The notes under the pieces were generated by a model. The model was not told the origin of the DNA. It made no database searches and saw nothing but the letters and a program-made list of their open reading frames with translations. A stretch of 64,000 nucleotides of DNA. It comes from Sipunculus nudus (Eukaryota; Annelida; Sipuncula; Golfingiida; Sipunculidae). How positions within the stretch are numbered: position 1 is the stretch's first letter; each line of letters begins with the position of its first letter. Location: positions 82,608,142-82,672,141 of the forward strand of contig CM049306.1 in NCBI GenBank assembly GCA_026874595.1. The letters are read 5' to 3'. Made by a program: the position numbers and the translations under genes. This document shows, piece by piece, positions 1 to 12,969 of the stretch.

Positions 1-782
1 ACACTGCTGTGAATAATGGCGAACTCTTAAAAATCTTTCCGAGTACGTCGATTCCTTGATAAGCCCACGGTCTGCTGCAAAAACCATGTACCTGTGTGAA
101 TGTGATGGTGTGTGGAACGTACACAAATATAATCTTTCAGATTGCCGATGCTTTATAGAATGGTACCCTTTAATGTCCCATTTATACCGGCTTTAATAAA
201 TCATACATAAAAACAAGTACCCTGTCTGATCGTTTTGCCCGTCACCTTCACTCTTTTATTTTACAAAATGCGCAATTCATAATTAAACATAGTTGGCAGT
301 TGTTCGTGTAAAGAGACAGACAGTGGTCTTACTGCGTTCGATGTCTTTCTAAGTTCGTTATACTGATTCGTGCTTGGTGCTTGTTCGCTAAATATCTCGC
401 ACAAAGATGGGCCGTTATTGGGCACGGTGCCAGTCTTTATGTGGTCTCTTAGCATTACGAGCTCCATTTTTAGACTTTTCACTGTCCAGTTCATTCACCC
501 GTAATAACCAGAGCCTGGCGCTCCATCGTAAAATAGACAACCCATTGATCAACCGTGACGAACTTACAGTCGGTCAGTTACAGGAAAGTTCATGTACTCG
601 ACATTAGGAAGGAATTACGAAAGAACAACAGACAATGGTGTTTATGCTATGTATGTTGCTGTGTGTGTTCGATACTAAGAGGTAAATGACTATTTCACCG
701 CTAGGGGGATTGTATTTTTCCCCGCGTCTGTTTGGTTTTGAATTAATCTGTTGGTCTGTAACTACTGAACATTTTCCGAGAA

Positions 783-784
<2 letters not shown>
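1..784. other. Intergenic, nothing recognised
   Basis: Unique-looking AT-rich sequence. The short open frames here (up to 77 codons) overlap on both strands, lack any motif I know and look like chance. Confidence 0.6.
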
Positions 785-821
<37 letters not shown>

Positions 822-897
822 CGAAGGTGTATGTGCGTGTTTTCGTAAGTTTTGGTGTAATGGTAGTTGTGTATGTGTGTGTGTGGGGGGGGGGGGG
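785..897. repeat. (GT)n microsatellite and poly-G run
   Basis: A GT dinucleotide array at about 785-822 is followed by an imperfect GT-rich stretch and ends in a run of 13 G at 885-897. The open frames on both strands across it only encode dipeptide repeats (VC/VC, TH/TH) and are not genes. Confidence 0.9.
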
Positions 898-1210
898 AGA
901 GTGCCATAGACTTAGATCGTGAAGAATAAATAGCCATATTAGGGCTTAGTACCATTCTTCTCCTGACTAAAATTTGCGTAAAAAGGGGCACCTTGGTCTG
1001 GATAAAACAACAGAGACACATGTTTGCACTTGACAACGAGAAAACATGGAGGGCACCCGGCGGGCAAGTCTCGACTTCTGGCATCGCGGCACTTAAACTT
1101 CCGTCCGTTTTTATCTCGCAAAGAAATGAGCTGCGGGAAAAACGAAAATGATTCCACCATGATTTGTAATCCTACCGTCAGCCGATGTTCTAGTATTAGC
1201 CCTACCTTTG

Positions 1211-1413
1211 CAGAAGCTGATCCGGGAGAGTGGTGGTGGGGGGGGGGGGGGGGGGGGGGGCTTGTGAGGGGGCGGGGGCGTCCGGACCGAAGCAACCTTC
1301 TTTAAAGGATTTCAGACAAATTTTGCTGGGGACCTGAGGACCTTTTTTTAAGTATTGTCTTTAGTCCTCCTAGGTTGGACCCCTACTTTTCCGTAATCCT
1401 TGATCCGTCCCTG
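1211..1413. mobile_element. hAT-like non-autonomous DNA element (copy 1)
   Basis: The left end reads CAGAAGCTGATCCGGGA and the reverse complement of the right end reads CAGGGACGGATCAAGGA, an imperfect terminal inverted repeat. The ends resemble the CAG-TGGCGGATCC type often seen on hAT-like miniature elements. A long G run lies just inside the left end (about 1239-1260). The interior shares a block (GGGGACCT, a T run, CTTTAGTCC, CCTAGGT) with the element at 11318-11506. I see no clear target duplication. Family assignment is inference; the kinship of the two copies is seen directly. Confidence 0.55.
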
Positions 1414-3002
1414 CTATGTAACAATAATGGAAAACACGACTGCCAGGGTTTCACCGGTATGATAAAAAGTACGAAGGCCTGAAATAAGTAACCAACATAA
1501 TTTAAACTAGATTATACCCGTGTTTATTCCTTTTGAATGATACCGACCTTTCAATTTTAAACGTTTTAGAAAACTAAAAAAAAACAGTCGGGTGTTCTGT
1601 ATAGAGAATCCACAGGCGTATATTTCATTTATTTTTCTTTTATATTGCAACCACGGCCCAAGGCTATATATCATGTGTATTTTTTTATTTGGTGAAAAAA
1701 TTATGTTAAGAAAATTAGAGGATCGGTCTTGGTTTCATACAGCTGCCTAGTTCTCCAGCATGACTGGAAGATTGAGCAAAAGTTGATTTGGCGGGTAAAT
1801 GGTAAATATATAACGTAATGTTTTCCTGAATATTTTCAAACTTGATCTTGATATATCAATTTTTATTCATTCCGCTTTAATGCAATAAACAAATATTTGT
1901 CGGTGTAGCATAAAAACGTGAAAAACGTGTTTATATGAGTCACATTTCTATTCAAGTTTCTGCCTAAAAGGAATTTGTTCAGTGATGCTGCATGTTCATT
2001 TGGGTTTAGCAGTTATGACCCCATCTATATTCTACAAATGGAATGTTCAAAGCGGCCCATACTTAATATAAAGAATCGAAAGATATTAAAATATGCGAAT
2101 AACACCATACAATAGTAGAAACTCTTAATGAGTAAAGCAATTGAATGGAAACATTTCCACCGGGATAATGTTAATTAGTGTCTGAGCTAAATATTAATCA
2201 ATCTTAGCGGCACTTCAAAGCGAGATGCTCATTAAATATAATCAAATCCCAGCTCGCAAACCTGATGTAAAGCCGAATCATCCTGGTTCATTTAACAGGG
2301 CCCGGTGGCCGGCAGTGAGCTTCATATGAATGCTATTTGTGGCTTTATTGGCCGAGAGGTAAAATAAACGGCTGAAAAATTGCCTTTTTTGGAGTAATTG
2401 ACCAATATTTTATCATCCCACATGGCCTTAATACCAAACCTTTCAATATAACACAATGGCTTTCATGGACGTCAATATATCTGTTTACACGGCGCCGGTG
2501 AGCGCTGTTGGGGAGTTTTTGTGGCCTTTTCTCCCCAAGGATTTAGAGGCATTTTGGACAATTCGTAAAGTATATCAAAACGGTCTCGGGGAGCAGTAAT
2601 GTTAACACACAGATAACTTTATTGTAAAATCAATTCACCTGGTGCTTGCGACTGAACTTTCTAGAATTGCTGGTCTCGCATGGAAGACCCCATATCTTTC
2701 AGACTGGAGGGAATTTTATACGCAGTTTCCTGACTAGATTTTTAATTAAAACTCGTAATAATTGTATTATTAATGTATCTAAGTGTCATGTAACTGAAAT
2801 TAATGAAAAAAAAACTAAATAATTAACACCTGTTAATGCGTTGTTGTGTCAAGGTCACAGGATATAATTAGGAAAAGTATTTCTTATGTGATAACTTATT
2901 CAAACACCTACGAATTAAAATCAACTTCCCAATCATGTGACTTAGGTAATAAATGGTATATATAATGTAAATTTGAAAAAAATATACACTGTTAAACAAT
3001 AA
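1414..3002. other. Intergenic; possible conserved non-coding stretch at 2140-2720
   Basis: No gene seen. From about 2140 to 2720 the sequence is free of simple repeats and rich in TAAT/ATTA-type homeodomain core motifs and GGCC-containing blocks. This is the look of developmental non-coding elements, but that is only a visual impression and needs alignment to a relative. Confidence 0.3.
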
Positions 3003-3007
3003 TATAT

Positions 3008-3041
<34 letters not shown>
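3003..3041. repeat. (TA)n microsatellite
   Basis: TA array directly abutting the 5' TG end of the solo LTR at 3042. Confidence 0.95.
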
Positions 3042-3045
<4 letters not shown>

Positions 3046-3938
3046 ACAGATTACTGTTATATTATGAGCTGTTTCCATGTCTCTTTTATTGTGCGCTGTC
3101 GACATTCGTGTTTGGCTCAAGCCCTGGGCGTTGCTTTACTACAGCGTTCCTTGTTCTAGCTGGCCAGGTACGGCGCACGTGTAAACACAGCGGTCATGCT
3201 AGTCTAGGGCTTTCTCGCCGGGCCGAGCCTGGCCGGCTCACGTGTGAACCCTGATATGTAGAAACACAGCAGTTGTTGTTCTAGATGTTTCCTGTAACGT
3301 GTGTACTATTGGGTTCTTTGGATTGTTCGAGAAATGGAAATTCTCGGCTTGGGGTGAGAATTTATAAACAAGGGGCTGTGTTTTAGAGCCAGGAGAGAGG
3401 AGAGAAATATTCTAGTGGACACAGAAGAGTGTAAGTCAGTTGTGGACCTTTTCCAATAAGTGCGGCAGTTATAGATTTTCTTCTAAATTTGTGACGGATC
3501 TTATATAGTCTTCAGTTTGCTTTCGGGATTATAACAAGAACTTCACTTTTGAATTACAATTGATTGATTTTGTGAATGAACTGAACTGTTATTCTCTAAA
3601 AAGATTTATGTGAACTGTTCATCTCGCTTGTACGTTATAAAAGACTTGTTGTCGCTGTGACAGTGGTGGTATCCAGGTATTGTACACTTTATTTATATAC
3701 TTGTATTTATTTACTGTTGTACTGTTGTTATATTGTGTAATTGTATTGATTAAGTGTATTGTAATGTTAGGATTTTTTTAGGATAAATTATAATTATTTG
3801 TTAAAAAAAACACTGACTTCTTTATTCATTCCTCTACACATTTCACGCTGCCTAGTGTTACAGAATCTGATTTTTTTTATCTCCATTACAAAATTTATGT
3901 TCGTCACGACTACGTGATCTGTTGATATTAGGTTCCGT

Positions 3939-3942
<4 letters not shown>
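3042..3942 (+). mobile_element. Solo LTR, subfamily A (copy 1)
   Basis: A 901-bp element beginning TGTTACAG and ending CCGTAACA, i.e. the TG...CA ends usual for retrotransposon LTRs. Inside are a TATA box (TTTATAAA, 3361-3368) followed by GGGGCTGTGTTTTAGAGCC, then an AT-rich segment with an AATAAA-like signal around 3783, in the order expected of U3-R-U5. It is flanked on both sides by (TA)n, so the 4-bp duplication seen at copy 4 cannot be proven here. No primer-binding site or coding region follows, so it is solo. Four further copies are present at 12970, 54541, 56868 and 59046. Confidence 0.75.
3361..3368 (+). promoter_or_regulatory. TATA box inside solo LTR copy 1
   Basis: TTTATAAA followed about 10 bp later by the conserved CTGTGTTTTAGAGCC block. 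The same pairing recurs in all five copies, which suggests the U3/R boundary of the LTR. Confidence 0.5.

Positions 3943-3994
<52 letters not shown>
3943..3994. repeat. (TA)n microsatellite
   Basis: Uninterrupted TA array of about 52 bp starting immediately at the CA end of LTR copy 1. Confidence 0.95.
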
Positions 3995-3996
<2 letters not shown>

Positions 3997-4140
3997 ACAA
4001 AAAGTACGTTTCACAGCTGAGGGCGTTACTTAAAACATATATAAAATATGCATTTCATACATGTATTAATTTGATTCTTACTCCTTCGAAATGATCTCAC
4101 AGATTTATCAATGAAATACTTCAGATTCTTAGGTAAAGGA

Positions 4141-4198
4141 CATATATATGTATATATATATATGTATATATATATTATATATATAATTATATATATAT
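4141..4198. repeat. Interrupted (TA)n microsatellite
   Basis: TA repeats broken by TATG and TTA steps. Confidence 0.9.
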
Positions 4199-4240
4199 GG
4201 TAATTTTATAAATAAGCAAAATAAAACACACCAATATAAA

Positions 4241-4386
4241 TTGAGAATCAGTTAAGCTTCAACGCTTTAGGCGTAAATTCAAACGGATGACAATATTTTT
4301 AGGAATTTAGTCTTGCTGGTTATTAACATTATTGGCATACAAATGTGCTCTTAATCTAACAGAAATGTGATTAGATACTTGAGAAT

Positions 4387-4446
<60 letters not shown>

Positions 4447-4590
4447 AGAATTAATTAAGCTTCTAAGTTTTAGGGGTTTATTTATACAGACGAGAATGTT
4501 TTTAGAAATTTTGTTTGTTATTTGTTTCTAACAATATTGGCATACAAATGTGCTCTTAATCGAACAGAAATGTAATTAAGTATTAATAGT
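4241..4590. repeat. Direct duplication of about 150 bp around a (TA)n array
   Basis: Unit 1 (about 4241-4388) and unit 2 (about 4444-4590) both start TTGAGAAT and share an AAGCTTC block and a long identical stretch ending in GCATACAAATGTGCTCTTAA. Between them lies a pure (TA)n array at 4389-4443. The second unit has several substitutions, so the duplication is not very recent. Confidence 0.85.
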
Positions 4591-7500
4591 ATTAAAAAGA
4601 TTGTATACGACAATTATGGCGGTAAATATTCACCTTTATGCTCTTTCACTGCCGCTGCAACTTATTCTTTAGGGTTTTTTATCACTAGAAAGATCTTTAT
4701 ATAAAGTTAGCTTGCAAGGCAAGCCTGAAATACAAACTTTTCTTACAACAAGGAACAAAATAGTTATGCTTCTTCATATCGAAGGAATCTAATTAATTTA
4801 ATATTACAGAAATAAATCTTTGTTACATCTCAGTCCAGCCTATGCAAGTCAAGGTAACAAGAAAAACATAATTGTGATTGCTGCCGATTAGATGGTGTCA
4901 CTCTGAAATATGACCGCAAAGAGACGGCTGCCTTGCAAGCACACATTCGATATGTCAGATCATTTGAAAGGACACAAAAATAAATGAAGTATTTAATAGC
5001 TTATTTAAATGTCACTACATATGCAAATTGCAGCCGAAGTAATGTTAAATATGCTTTTTTTACGAAAAGCATCGAAGAAAAACATGCTGACATAAGTTTA
5101 CGAAACAAAGTATAGTAGCCATTAAACGTCAAGCAACACAGTTTACCAATATGAAAGGGATAAAAAATATTCAATGATTTCTTGTAACTACATTTCGTAT
5201 AGATCTGCCTGGACTATCAAAAAGATAATACAGTGTAGAATATTTGTTCTTTTCATGACAAATTATATTAAGAGTTTATGGCAAAGAATGGAGCAGTACT
5301 CATAGTAATGACAATATAATGATTACCATAGCAACTCAAGTATACCAATCGAAATTGAACTGGATAAAAGTGCACTGATATTTTATTCTTTCTTTCCAAC
5401 ACAAAAATGGATTGTATATAATACAAACGAAAAAGAACATTTTCAGCAAAAAAAAAAAAAACAACAACAACAATGGAACGCTGGCATTTAGAAATTTAAT
5501 ATAGGTTTCCTTTCATAAAATATTTTTCTAGACGCTGGACTGTGATTGAAATAAGTTTCCTCCCCTCGAATCCCGGTTGCCTCAGCTGTGCCTGTTCCCG
5601 AGGCCTTGAATAGATGGACCAGAAATGGGACAAGGTCATAAGGTCTTTACGTTTAAAGGTTGTCTGCTAAGACTGGTGTTTGAGGGTGCTAAATGACTGC
5701 ATCATCAAATGGCAAAGCAGCGAATGAAGAAATGTCAAGTTTTATCGACGGTTCCGATTTACACCGTTCGTGTCTGTGCTCTCCTCTGGCATTCATCCAG
5801 CACCTAGAGCTGGTCTTTGATCTGAAATCCTTTGTTTTCTCAGTATGGAGCAGTTTGATAAAATAGACCTCATCTGTAATGTAAATGCTGAACGTCGTCA
5901 GACGTGGCGGTCTGCTCCTGCTTTCTTCCTGTGTGTGACCTGTCCTTTAAATCAGTCGCACGTAAAGCGAACTTTATCATAAAGGAGCTGTAAAAAAAGA
6001 GTTTGGCATTTGCAACTCCAGAATAAATGGCACACCATAAAGCTTACTTTTGATTCACTGTATATAGTTTAAAGTTTTGCCAAGGATCAGCATATCCATC
6101 AGTTTACTATTCACCAACATTTTTACTGTAGCAATAACATTATTATATAGGCCATTGAAACTTGGCAGAGGTACAAACTCCCTCAGTCTTTCTGTATGCT
6201 TGTTTAAACATGTATCTGTCTTCTTTTATATTTCATAGGCAATTGAAATCACCATTAACACTTGTTTAAAACAACATTGACAAAGGTTATCTTTAAATAA
6301 ACTAAAAGAGATGTGAAATGGAACTCATGAGGACCTTTGTGGCTTTCAAAGAATACATCCATTTTCTAGCTAAGATGTTGTATACAGATACATTTGTTTA
6401 TAGCGGATTTGATACATAAGCTAAGAATTGGTTTAAACATATTTGTTTCTTACAGATTGTATAAATAGCGCCTAAGCGCTAATATAAGAACACTCTCGGA
6501 GCATACACTAAAGAGGTAAAATAAACACATGTCTAACAATTAAAGTGAATTGTGCATATAAAATATATTATATAAATCCGTTATAGCAATATATAAATAA
6601 TTAATAAAAGGTCTTAATAATATGCCAAGGGTGCAGAGCATTTAAAATCGATAAGCTTAAATATGGAAACCGAGACAATCCTTTATCGATCCTGCGTTAT
6701 ACAATGTATCCATTATATTTACACAAGATCAGATATAAAGAGATACAAATTACTGCCATTAACTGCTTATATTCAGCTACTGGGTGTAAGGAATTGAGTG
6801 AAATCCTGTCGCTCCAGCTATGTCAGTCGGGGCGCCGGAAAGACATCGAGCCATACATAGCGGAGCTCTGGGAGGATCAAAATTATGGTTTGTTTTTCCG
6901 GAGTATTATGAGCTGACCAATAAGAGCACATTTGATATTTCGGCAGCTGCTAGTTGTCTGACCGGACAGCCTCACCTGTTGGTATTGCAGAGAGATGTTT
7001 ATTACGGGTTTGTTCGTATGATGTGCTTGTAAAAATGGACACGGCGCTGGTGGGGAAATGCGCTCTTTGAAGGACTCTCTAGTTCAGGGATCTGACTCTA
7101 AACTAAAGATTGAACAGAACATGAAAAATATTCGATGAAGGGTATATGTGGGCAGCATGTGCTGGAGTTTCTATGTGTTCATAAGCTAATGGTATAACCC
7201 CATATGTGGCATTCTGGTGAACATACAAGGGAATTATCAACATTAAACTCCAAAGCCTGATTATTACAAACATAATTAGGTTAGGGGGAGCTAGGAGCTT
7301 AGAAACAAGAGACTGTTTCCATCTTACTAATGATAGCTAGCGGAGAAGACTGACACTGATTTGTTCGGGTCCGTAATATTAAAGGTGTTTGATTCCCCAT
7401 TGGTATAAATGTTGGCTTACAACGTTCCCTTCTGCTTAATTAACATTCCCCTGCCATTTAACGAGGGCAAAATACTTAATAATATTACCAGTAACATTCT

Positions 7501-8667
7501 CTTAGATAGAAACCGGAATCTTCGTTTCCACATCAGTGCATCCATTAAATAGTAGCCTCGCACATATTTTTGTCAACGTGTGATTGGCTTTAAACAAGAA
7601 ATATATAGACTAGTACCCAGAACAATTATGTTAATACAAAGTTGCAAATAAAGTATATATAAATAAAAGAAATCCATATAAATAAATTTCTGGTGAGTAT
7701 TATGTCCTGGTTAAGCGCTTAAGATTGATAAGATTTAGTAAATTTTAAAATTTATCAAATTGGTTTAAAATTGTTTAAATCAATATTTGTACAAATAAGG
7801 ATTGATATTTTTTATGCCTCAAATGGTAGCGTTAGAGATTTTTCCTTAACTGTCATGCCGACGTTGCGAGGTTGTGAAATACTGACTCACGGGGCCCGAA
7901 CACTACAGACAATCAGGCAGTGCGCCAGCTCGTGAAAAAAATTCAATTTATGAAGATGATAGGCAGTTAATATGTGAAAATACGTAAGTTCATATACCAT
8001 GTTAATAAAATTGCTTACATCCCATGTGGATTATCGAGTAATGCTGCAAACAAAACCAGAATTATTACGTTACACGGATTAATTAATGTGATAACCTTTT
8101 ATTTTTTATAAATAAATGTACAAACACGAAAGAGTGACTTATTTTTATGGTAAACTAATTTTCGTCTTAATTTACAAATTAGTTTTTACTTATCTGATTT
8201 ACTAATCTGATTACCTGACGTAGCTCAGCAATGGTCCAGCTAAATTCACATGGATGATACCACCGAACCCGTCCGACAGTGGTATGTAAATGTAAAATTA
8301 GATTTAATTCAAATGGACACGCGCCTTAGTTACAGAATTTAATCACATGGCGTCCACAGTCCCTCAGGTGCTAATTAAACATCTCGGCTACTCTGCTTCA
8401 GTATTGTCCAGCAGTGTCCACTTCACGAGGTACTTGTGGACAATGGTCAGTCCCTCGCATTGATCTGTGGGTAACCACTGGGGCTAAGGCCGGGTTGCAT
8501 GTGTCTGTATATTCACATTTACGGGCTTCTCTCTGCTTTCTAGGATTTGACTAACCTGAAATGAACAAGATAAACAATGTATATGCCGTACACAGTAGCC
8601 TTATATACAGAAAATCGAAAAAAATATGAAGATTTATGAAATGTAGCTGTGAGGGGAAATGAATAAA
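4591..8667. other. Intergenic, no gene or recognised repeat
   Basis: About 4 kb of AT-rich sequence on which I see only poly-A runs (for example 5449-5461) and chance open frames, among them two overlapping ones at 6704-7032. No motif supports coding. Confidence 0.5.
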
Positions 8668-9010
8668 AATTAGAAATCTGCATTCTAAGGAATGCAAGCC
8701 TTCGCCATGGGGGGTCGCTGTTGTGAGATGTTTCCAAAACCTTGTTGACATTCACTTATTCAGCTCATTTTCCCAGTTTAAATCGTAAATAAGTGACTCT
8801 ACAATTGTGAATTTCCCTTGACGACGTTCCTGAATCCGGATCATGGTCCGGCTCCACACCAATATCTAATGGATTCTTTATCGGTCCAATCCCGAAATGG
8901 CCAAAAAAATTTAAGAGACCCCGTTAATGAATACCTGAGTTATATTGCGAACAAACACACAAACACACACACGAGCAGGGATGAACGCATAACCTCCTGA
9001 CTGAGGCATA
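8668..9010 (-). repeat. Dispersed repeat family D, copy 1 (reverse)
   Basis: Read on the minus strand it starts with a short hairpin-like head (CCTCAGTCAGGAGG) and then TATGCGTTCATCCC. It continues through TTAGATATTGGTGTGGA and GATCCGGATTCAGGA, and finishes with ATGGCGAAGGCTTGCATTCC and AATGCAGATTTCTAAT. The same ordered blocks occur at about 29139, 38480 and 49841 on the plus strand. No open frame is conserved. I do not know the class of this family. Confidence 0.8.
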
Positions 9011-9451
9011 ATGTATGTCCCATATTTAATTCCTAGCAGACCCGCCAAGAGAGAAGAATATGCATAGTCTACATCTATGTGTGGCGGTGTATATTGTAAG
9101 ATTTATCGTATTATAACATCAAGAACAAAACAGGTGGTAAAATTTTGTGTTAATTTATGTTATATTAAAGGGTAAATCTTAATTTGTCCATATCTAGAAA
9201 TAAGAGGGTTTTTAATTAGCCTATAGGATCCTTAAAACTTATACGTTTCATACCACTCTGTGTTGTACTCCTAAGGCAAAATGTACGCGGTTAAAAAGTG
9301 TCACACATAATGTAGTACGAAACTATATACTAGAATGACATCATTCCTCGTTCATAGTTTGATTTATTGTAGTTATTTATACAGGAATTTACCATTTGTT
9401 TTTCACATTAAAATTTCGTGTCTTTTATACAACAGGTCGGCTTGAACGGTC

Positions 9452-9456
9452 ATATA

Positions 9457-9523
<67 letters not shown>
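9452..9523. repeat. (TA)n microsatellite
   Basis: TA array with TG and TTT interruptions; the open frame across it is only IY repeats. Confidence 0.95.
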
Positions 9524-9525
<2 letters not shown>

Positions 9526-11317
9526 CTGGGTTCACTACCTTCACACTACACTTGATAAAAAGCCCTCATATTATGACATGGTATACAGAAGTAAAATAAT
9601 CAGAAAATTGGAAAACCAATTTGTTGCAACGGCTGTAGATTATAATGTCTGGAACCCGGAACTAGTGGGCGCCTAATAAATAAGTTTAATATTACATGCT
9701 GTCATGGAACTGAATCGTATATAATTCAAAACACTATTTCTGCTGATTATAACTATTTTTTGCTCCTTTCCAATATCTGAGTGATAAAACAAGCGGTACA
9801 GTTTGTAACGCAATGTAATTGTATAGAGGTAGGCCATAGAAAATTGATAGATAAATAAGTACCAGTTTCTGTCCATATTTTATTGATAAGTCTGATGATA
9901 ACATGTACCGATTAAAAAACGGATACAACACCTGTGCATTTACTTTCTGCTTCAAATTTCGAGGGCTTCCAAATTTGCACTCTTTGACACTAAATTGACA
10001 CGACCGGGACCCGCAGGTGCGATAGTTCCATGCTTACACCAGGATACATATAAAGGAATCGTGCTACCACCCTATCAGTGGTCAGTGACAACAAGCTTTA
10101 TGTAACTGTGGCCTCCAGTTGTCACATTAATTTTTTAAAATTAAATTAACAGGAAAGTATATATTAAATTTCATTAAACACTTATTTGGCGCAATTAACA
10201 TATCCAAACCTAGATATTAAATCAAATAACCGTACATCTACTGAAGCATTATAAATTAGTAAAAAATAAATTAAACTTGTAAATTCAAAATTAATTAATC
10301 ATTTTTTATAACATTTTGTGATTACTTCTAACAAGGTTTATTACAAAAGGTCTGCAAAAATAAGTGTTTCCAGACCATAGAAATAAATTTATTTCCCCTC
10401 CATGCGGCCATGGCTCATTATTAGTCTGGTCTCACAAGTTAACTCTGACGTTTTTGACTTGCTCCCATCAACGACATTGTCTTTTTCGTAATGTACCATG
10501 ATAGTCAAATATAAGCAGCGTTAATTTTTAATGAATAAGAAATAAAACTTGAGAGACCACTTTCTCTGAAGAGCTTAGATAATGCTTATACTGTTACTCT
10601 AACCGGCAGATCTTCAAACATATCGACGCTTTTAAGGAATAATTCTATTGACAGTGATAACATCCGGCAGTCACTTCTCGGCACTAAATGGAAATAAAAG
10701 AAAGTCCCCGTTTTCTTAGAACAAGGTACAGCGGGCCGGGTAGTTATGTGCTGCATGCTTGCGATAACATGATTATATCTACGCAATGGCATCGTTAATA
10801 TCACTCACGTAGACTAGAACGTGATAGTCCTTGGCAATTAGTGTACATAATGTATCAACAATTCAGGCATTAATTTTCACCGGTGCTCAGACAAATGTCA
10901 AACAGCGGCCAAATGCATGAAAGTCCATTAATTTTACATGCATAAATGATATATTTCAACTGCGGCAGCTTAATAGCTTTCATGAACGTGATTTGGTCTG
11001 GCAATAAAGAACGCAAAGAGAACACTATCAGACTAGGTATACGGTGTTTGGAGTAAAGCGATAAGAGGCGATATATTAAGATTTAGCTTTATCAAATCAG
11101 GTACTTTTTCTTTCGCTGGATTACTGCTAACAATAACTTGTAACTAAGGAGTTGCTTAAACTTTCTTCCATTTTCTTAGTTGTTCTTTTCTCATAAAACA
11201 TTAGGTAAATGTGTAGTTTAGGGGCATTTTCATTAGGTCTTTATTAAAAGTCATTTTTAAATTTTCAAACATTATAAATACTTTGTTATATTGGTTGTGT
11301 ATATAAAAATAAGGGTT
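9524..11317. other. Intergenic, nothing firm
   Basis: No coding or repeat signal recognised. The stretch 10880-10990, with ATGCAT octamers and TTAAT cores, has the look of a regulatory element but nothing more can be said. Confidence 0.4.
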
Positions 11318-11506
11318 CAGAAGCGGATCAAGGGGGGGGGGGGGGGGGGCAGGTCCATGGGGTCGGACCTCCTTTTTCAGTCGCCGCAACATTTTTAAGG
11401 GTTAAAGACCAAATTTTGCGGCCTTGACCTGGGGACCTTTATTTTAATTTTTTACTTAAGTCCCCCTAGGTCATCCCCTCTTTTTCTAAATCCTAATTCC
11501 GCCCCT
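11318..11506. mobile_element. hAT-like non-autonomous DNA element (copy 2)
   Basis: The left end is CAGAAGCGGATCAAGG running into a poly-G tract (11332-11349); the right end, reverse complemented, is AGGGGCGGAATTAGG. It is flanked on both sides by AGGGTT (11312-11317 and 11507-11512), a plausible target duplication of 6 bp, or 8 bp with two mismatches. It shares interior blocks with copy 1 at 1211-1413. Confidence 0.6.
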
Positions 11507-12040
11507 AGGGTTACATATTAAACTAATTATTGTGCAAATCAGCGTGTGTGCTGATATTTATTAATCACCACAATGTTTACTGGTCGGCCATAATGTTAAT
11601 CGTGGCGTCACCATGGAAAAAGTGGCTTGTGTACCAACATTGATGCTCTGTTCCTTTTTAAATTTGATATAATTTTATAAATCTCCTTTATCTTTTCAAT
11701 ATTATATTTCCATTATATTCTCTACATAATCATTGGTCATGTTCTCATATTTTATGTATTTTTGTAGATTTTTCACTTTAAACGTGGCGATCACCATTTA
11801 CGTGCTGCATTTATATTAAAATTTACGAAAGAAAGTATGTTTTGCTATATACATAAAGCTTGTGTTCTGTTTCTTTAAAAGCATTAAATAAATCAATATG
11901 ACTGCCTTATGTTTTGGTTGATTAAACCATATTAAATAAAACAATGTACATGTATATTTATTATATGATATCCGTTTAAACTGCCACAGAGAACTCTAAA
12001 CTACACATTTACATAATATATAGTACACACATACACACAC

Positions 12041-12042
<2 letters not shown>
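11507..12042. other. Intergenic, nothing recognised
   Basis: AT-rich single-copy-looking DNA. Confidence 0.5.

Positions 12043-12103
<61 letters not shown>
12043..12103. repeat. (TA)n microsatellite
   Basis: About 60 bp of TA following a short CA-rich lead (12025-12042). Confidence 0.95.
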
Positions 12104-12107
<4 letters not shown>

Positions 12108-12969
12108 ATTTAAATATCAATAATATTTAAATAATATTATATTGTAATGGATATATTTGATAGTTTTTATTTAAGATTCAAAGTAAACGGATGCACATAA
12201 TTTGTTACATGTTATATTAATACGCATTTATTAATCATTTTCATCATTATCATACATTATATGTAATAAAAACTTCATAATTACATACATGATTCAGCCA
12301 TACTAATGAAAAGGTATCTTTAACACACTGGCTGTTACATTTTCTCTATAGAATCTAAACATCCTTAAAAAATAGCGCGATTTCGGCCCTTTGACATTAC
12401 AGTGTCTACGACCAGCGGACGAGAGTCAGAGTCCTTAATTCAACAAAGGCCGAACTGTTAGGCTCTTGGAGGATGCAAATATTGTCGTCATTTTGACAAC
12501 GCTTCATGGCGTACATGTACGCTTTCACTTGACATAAAACCAAACCAATCGCTACCTTGTGTAGTATGCTTTCTAACACGGCTACCATGTGCGAGAAAAA
12601 AAAATCCGTTTTACCTCAGCATATTGGTAAATACTTCCTCATGTTTGTTATTTTCTGACCGCATGAATACAAGCATGGCTCGCACGGGTTACTAGGATGC
12701 AGCCAACTTGCAGGCGATACAGGAAATGACTCGTTACCATAGAGACGGATTTTCAGTTTTGTTTGTGAGCTCTTATGTATTCTGTTGTGTTAATTCATCT
12801 TTCATAGAATAATGCTAAGATTATTAGCTGTTTACAAGATATCAATGCAAGAGAAAACATGATCGTTGCAGTACATTTCCCAGTGTGACTTGTATCAAGA
12901 CTCAGGTGAGTTTTTACTAGCTAAACAAAGAAAAAAGCGTTTTTAAGAATTGATTATGACTATATATAT
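12104..12969. other. Intergenic, nothing recognised
   Basis: AT-rich stretch with ATATTTAAAT-type palindromes at about 12105-12145; no gene. Confidence 0.5.

Noticed and set aside
3042-3942. Reading the TGTTAC...GTAACA elements as TIR DNA transposons
   Set aside because: The inverted repeat is only 6-8 bp, the copies carry a TATA box and poly-A signal in LTR order, and copy 4 has a 4-bp duplication; the LTR reading fits better.
9396-9599. Open frames of repeated IYIYIY or VCVC residues across microsatellites (also near 3794, 14002, 14546, 40457, 46653, 62029)
   Set aside because: They are translations of (TA)n or (GT)n arrays and not genes.
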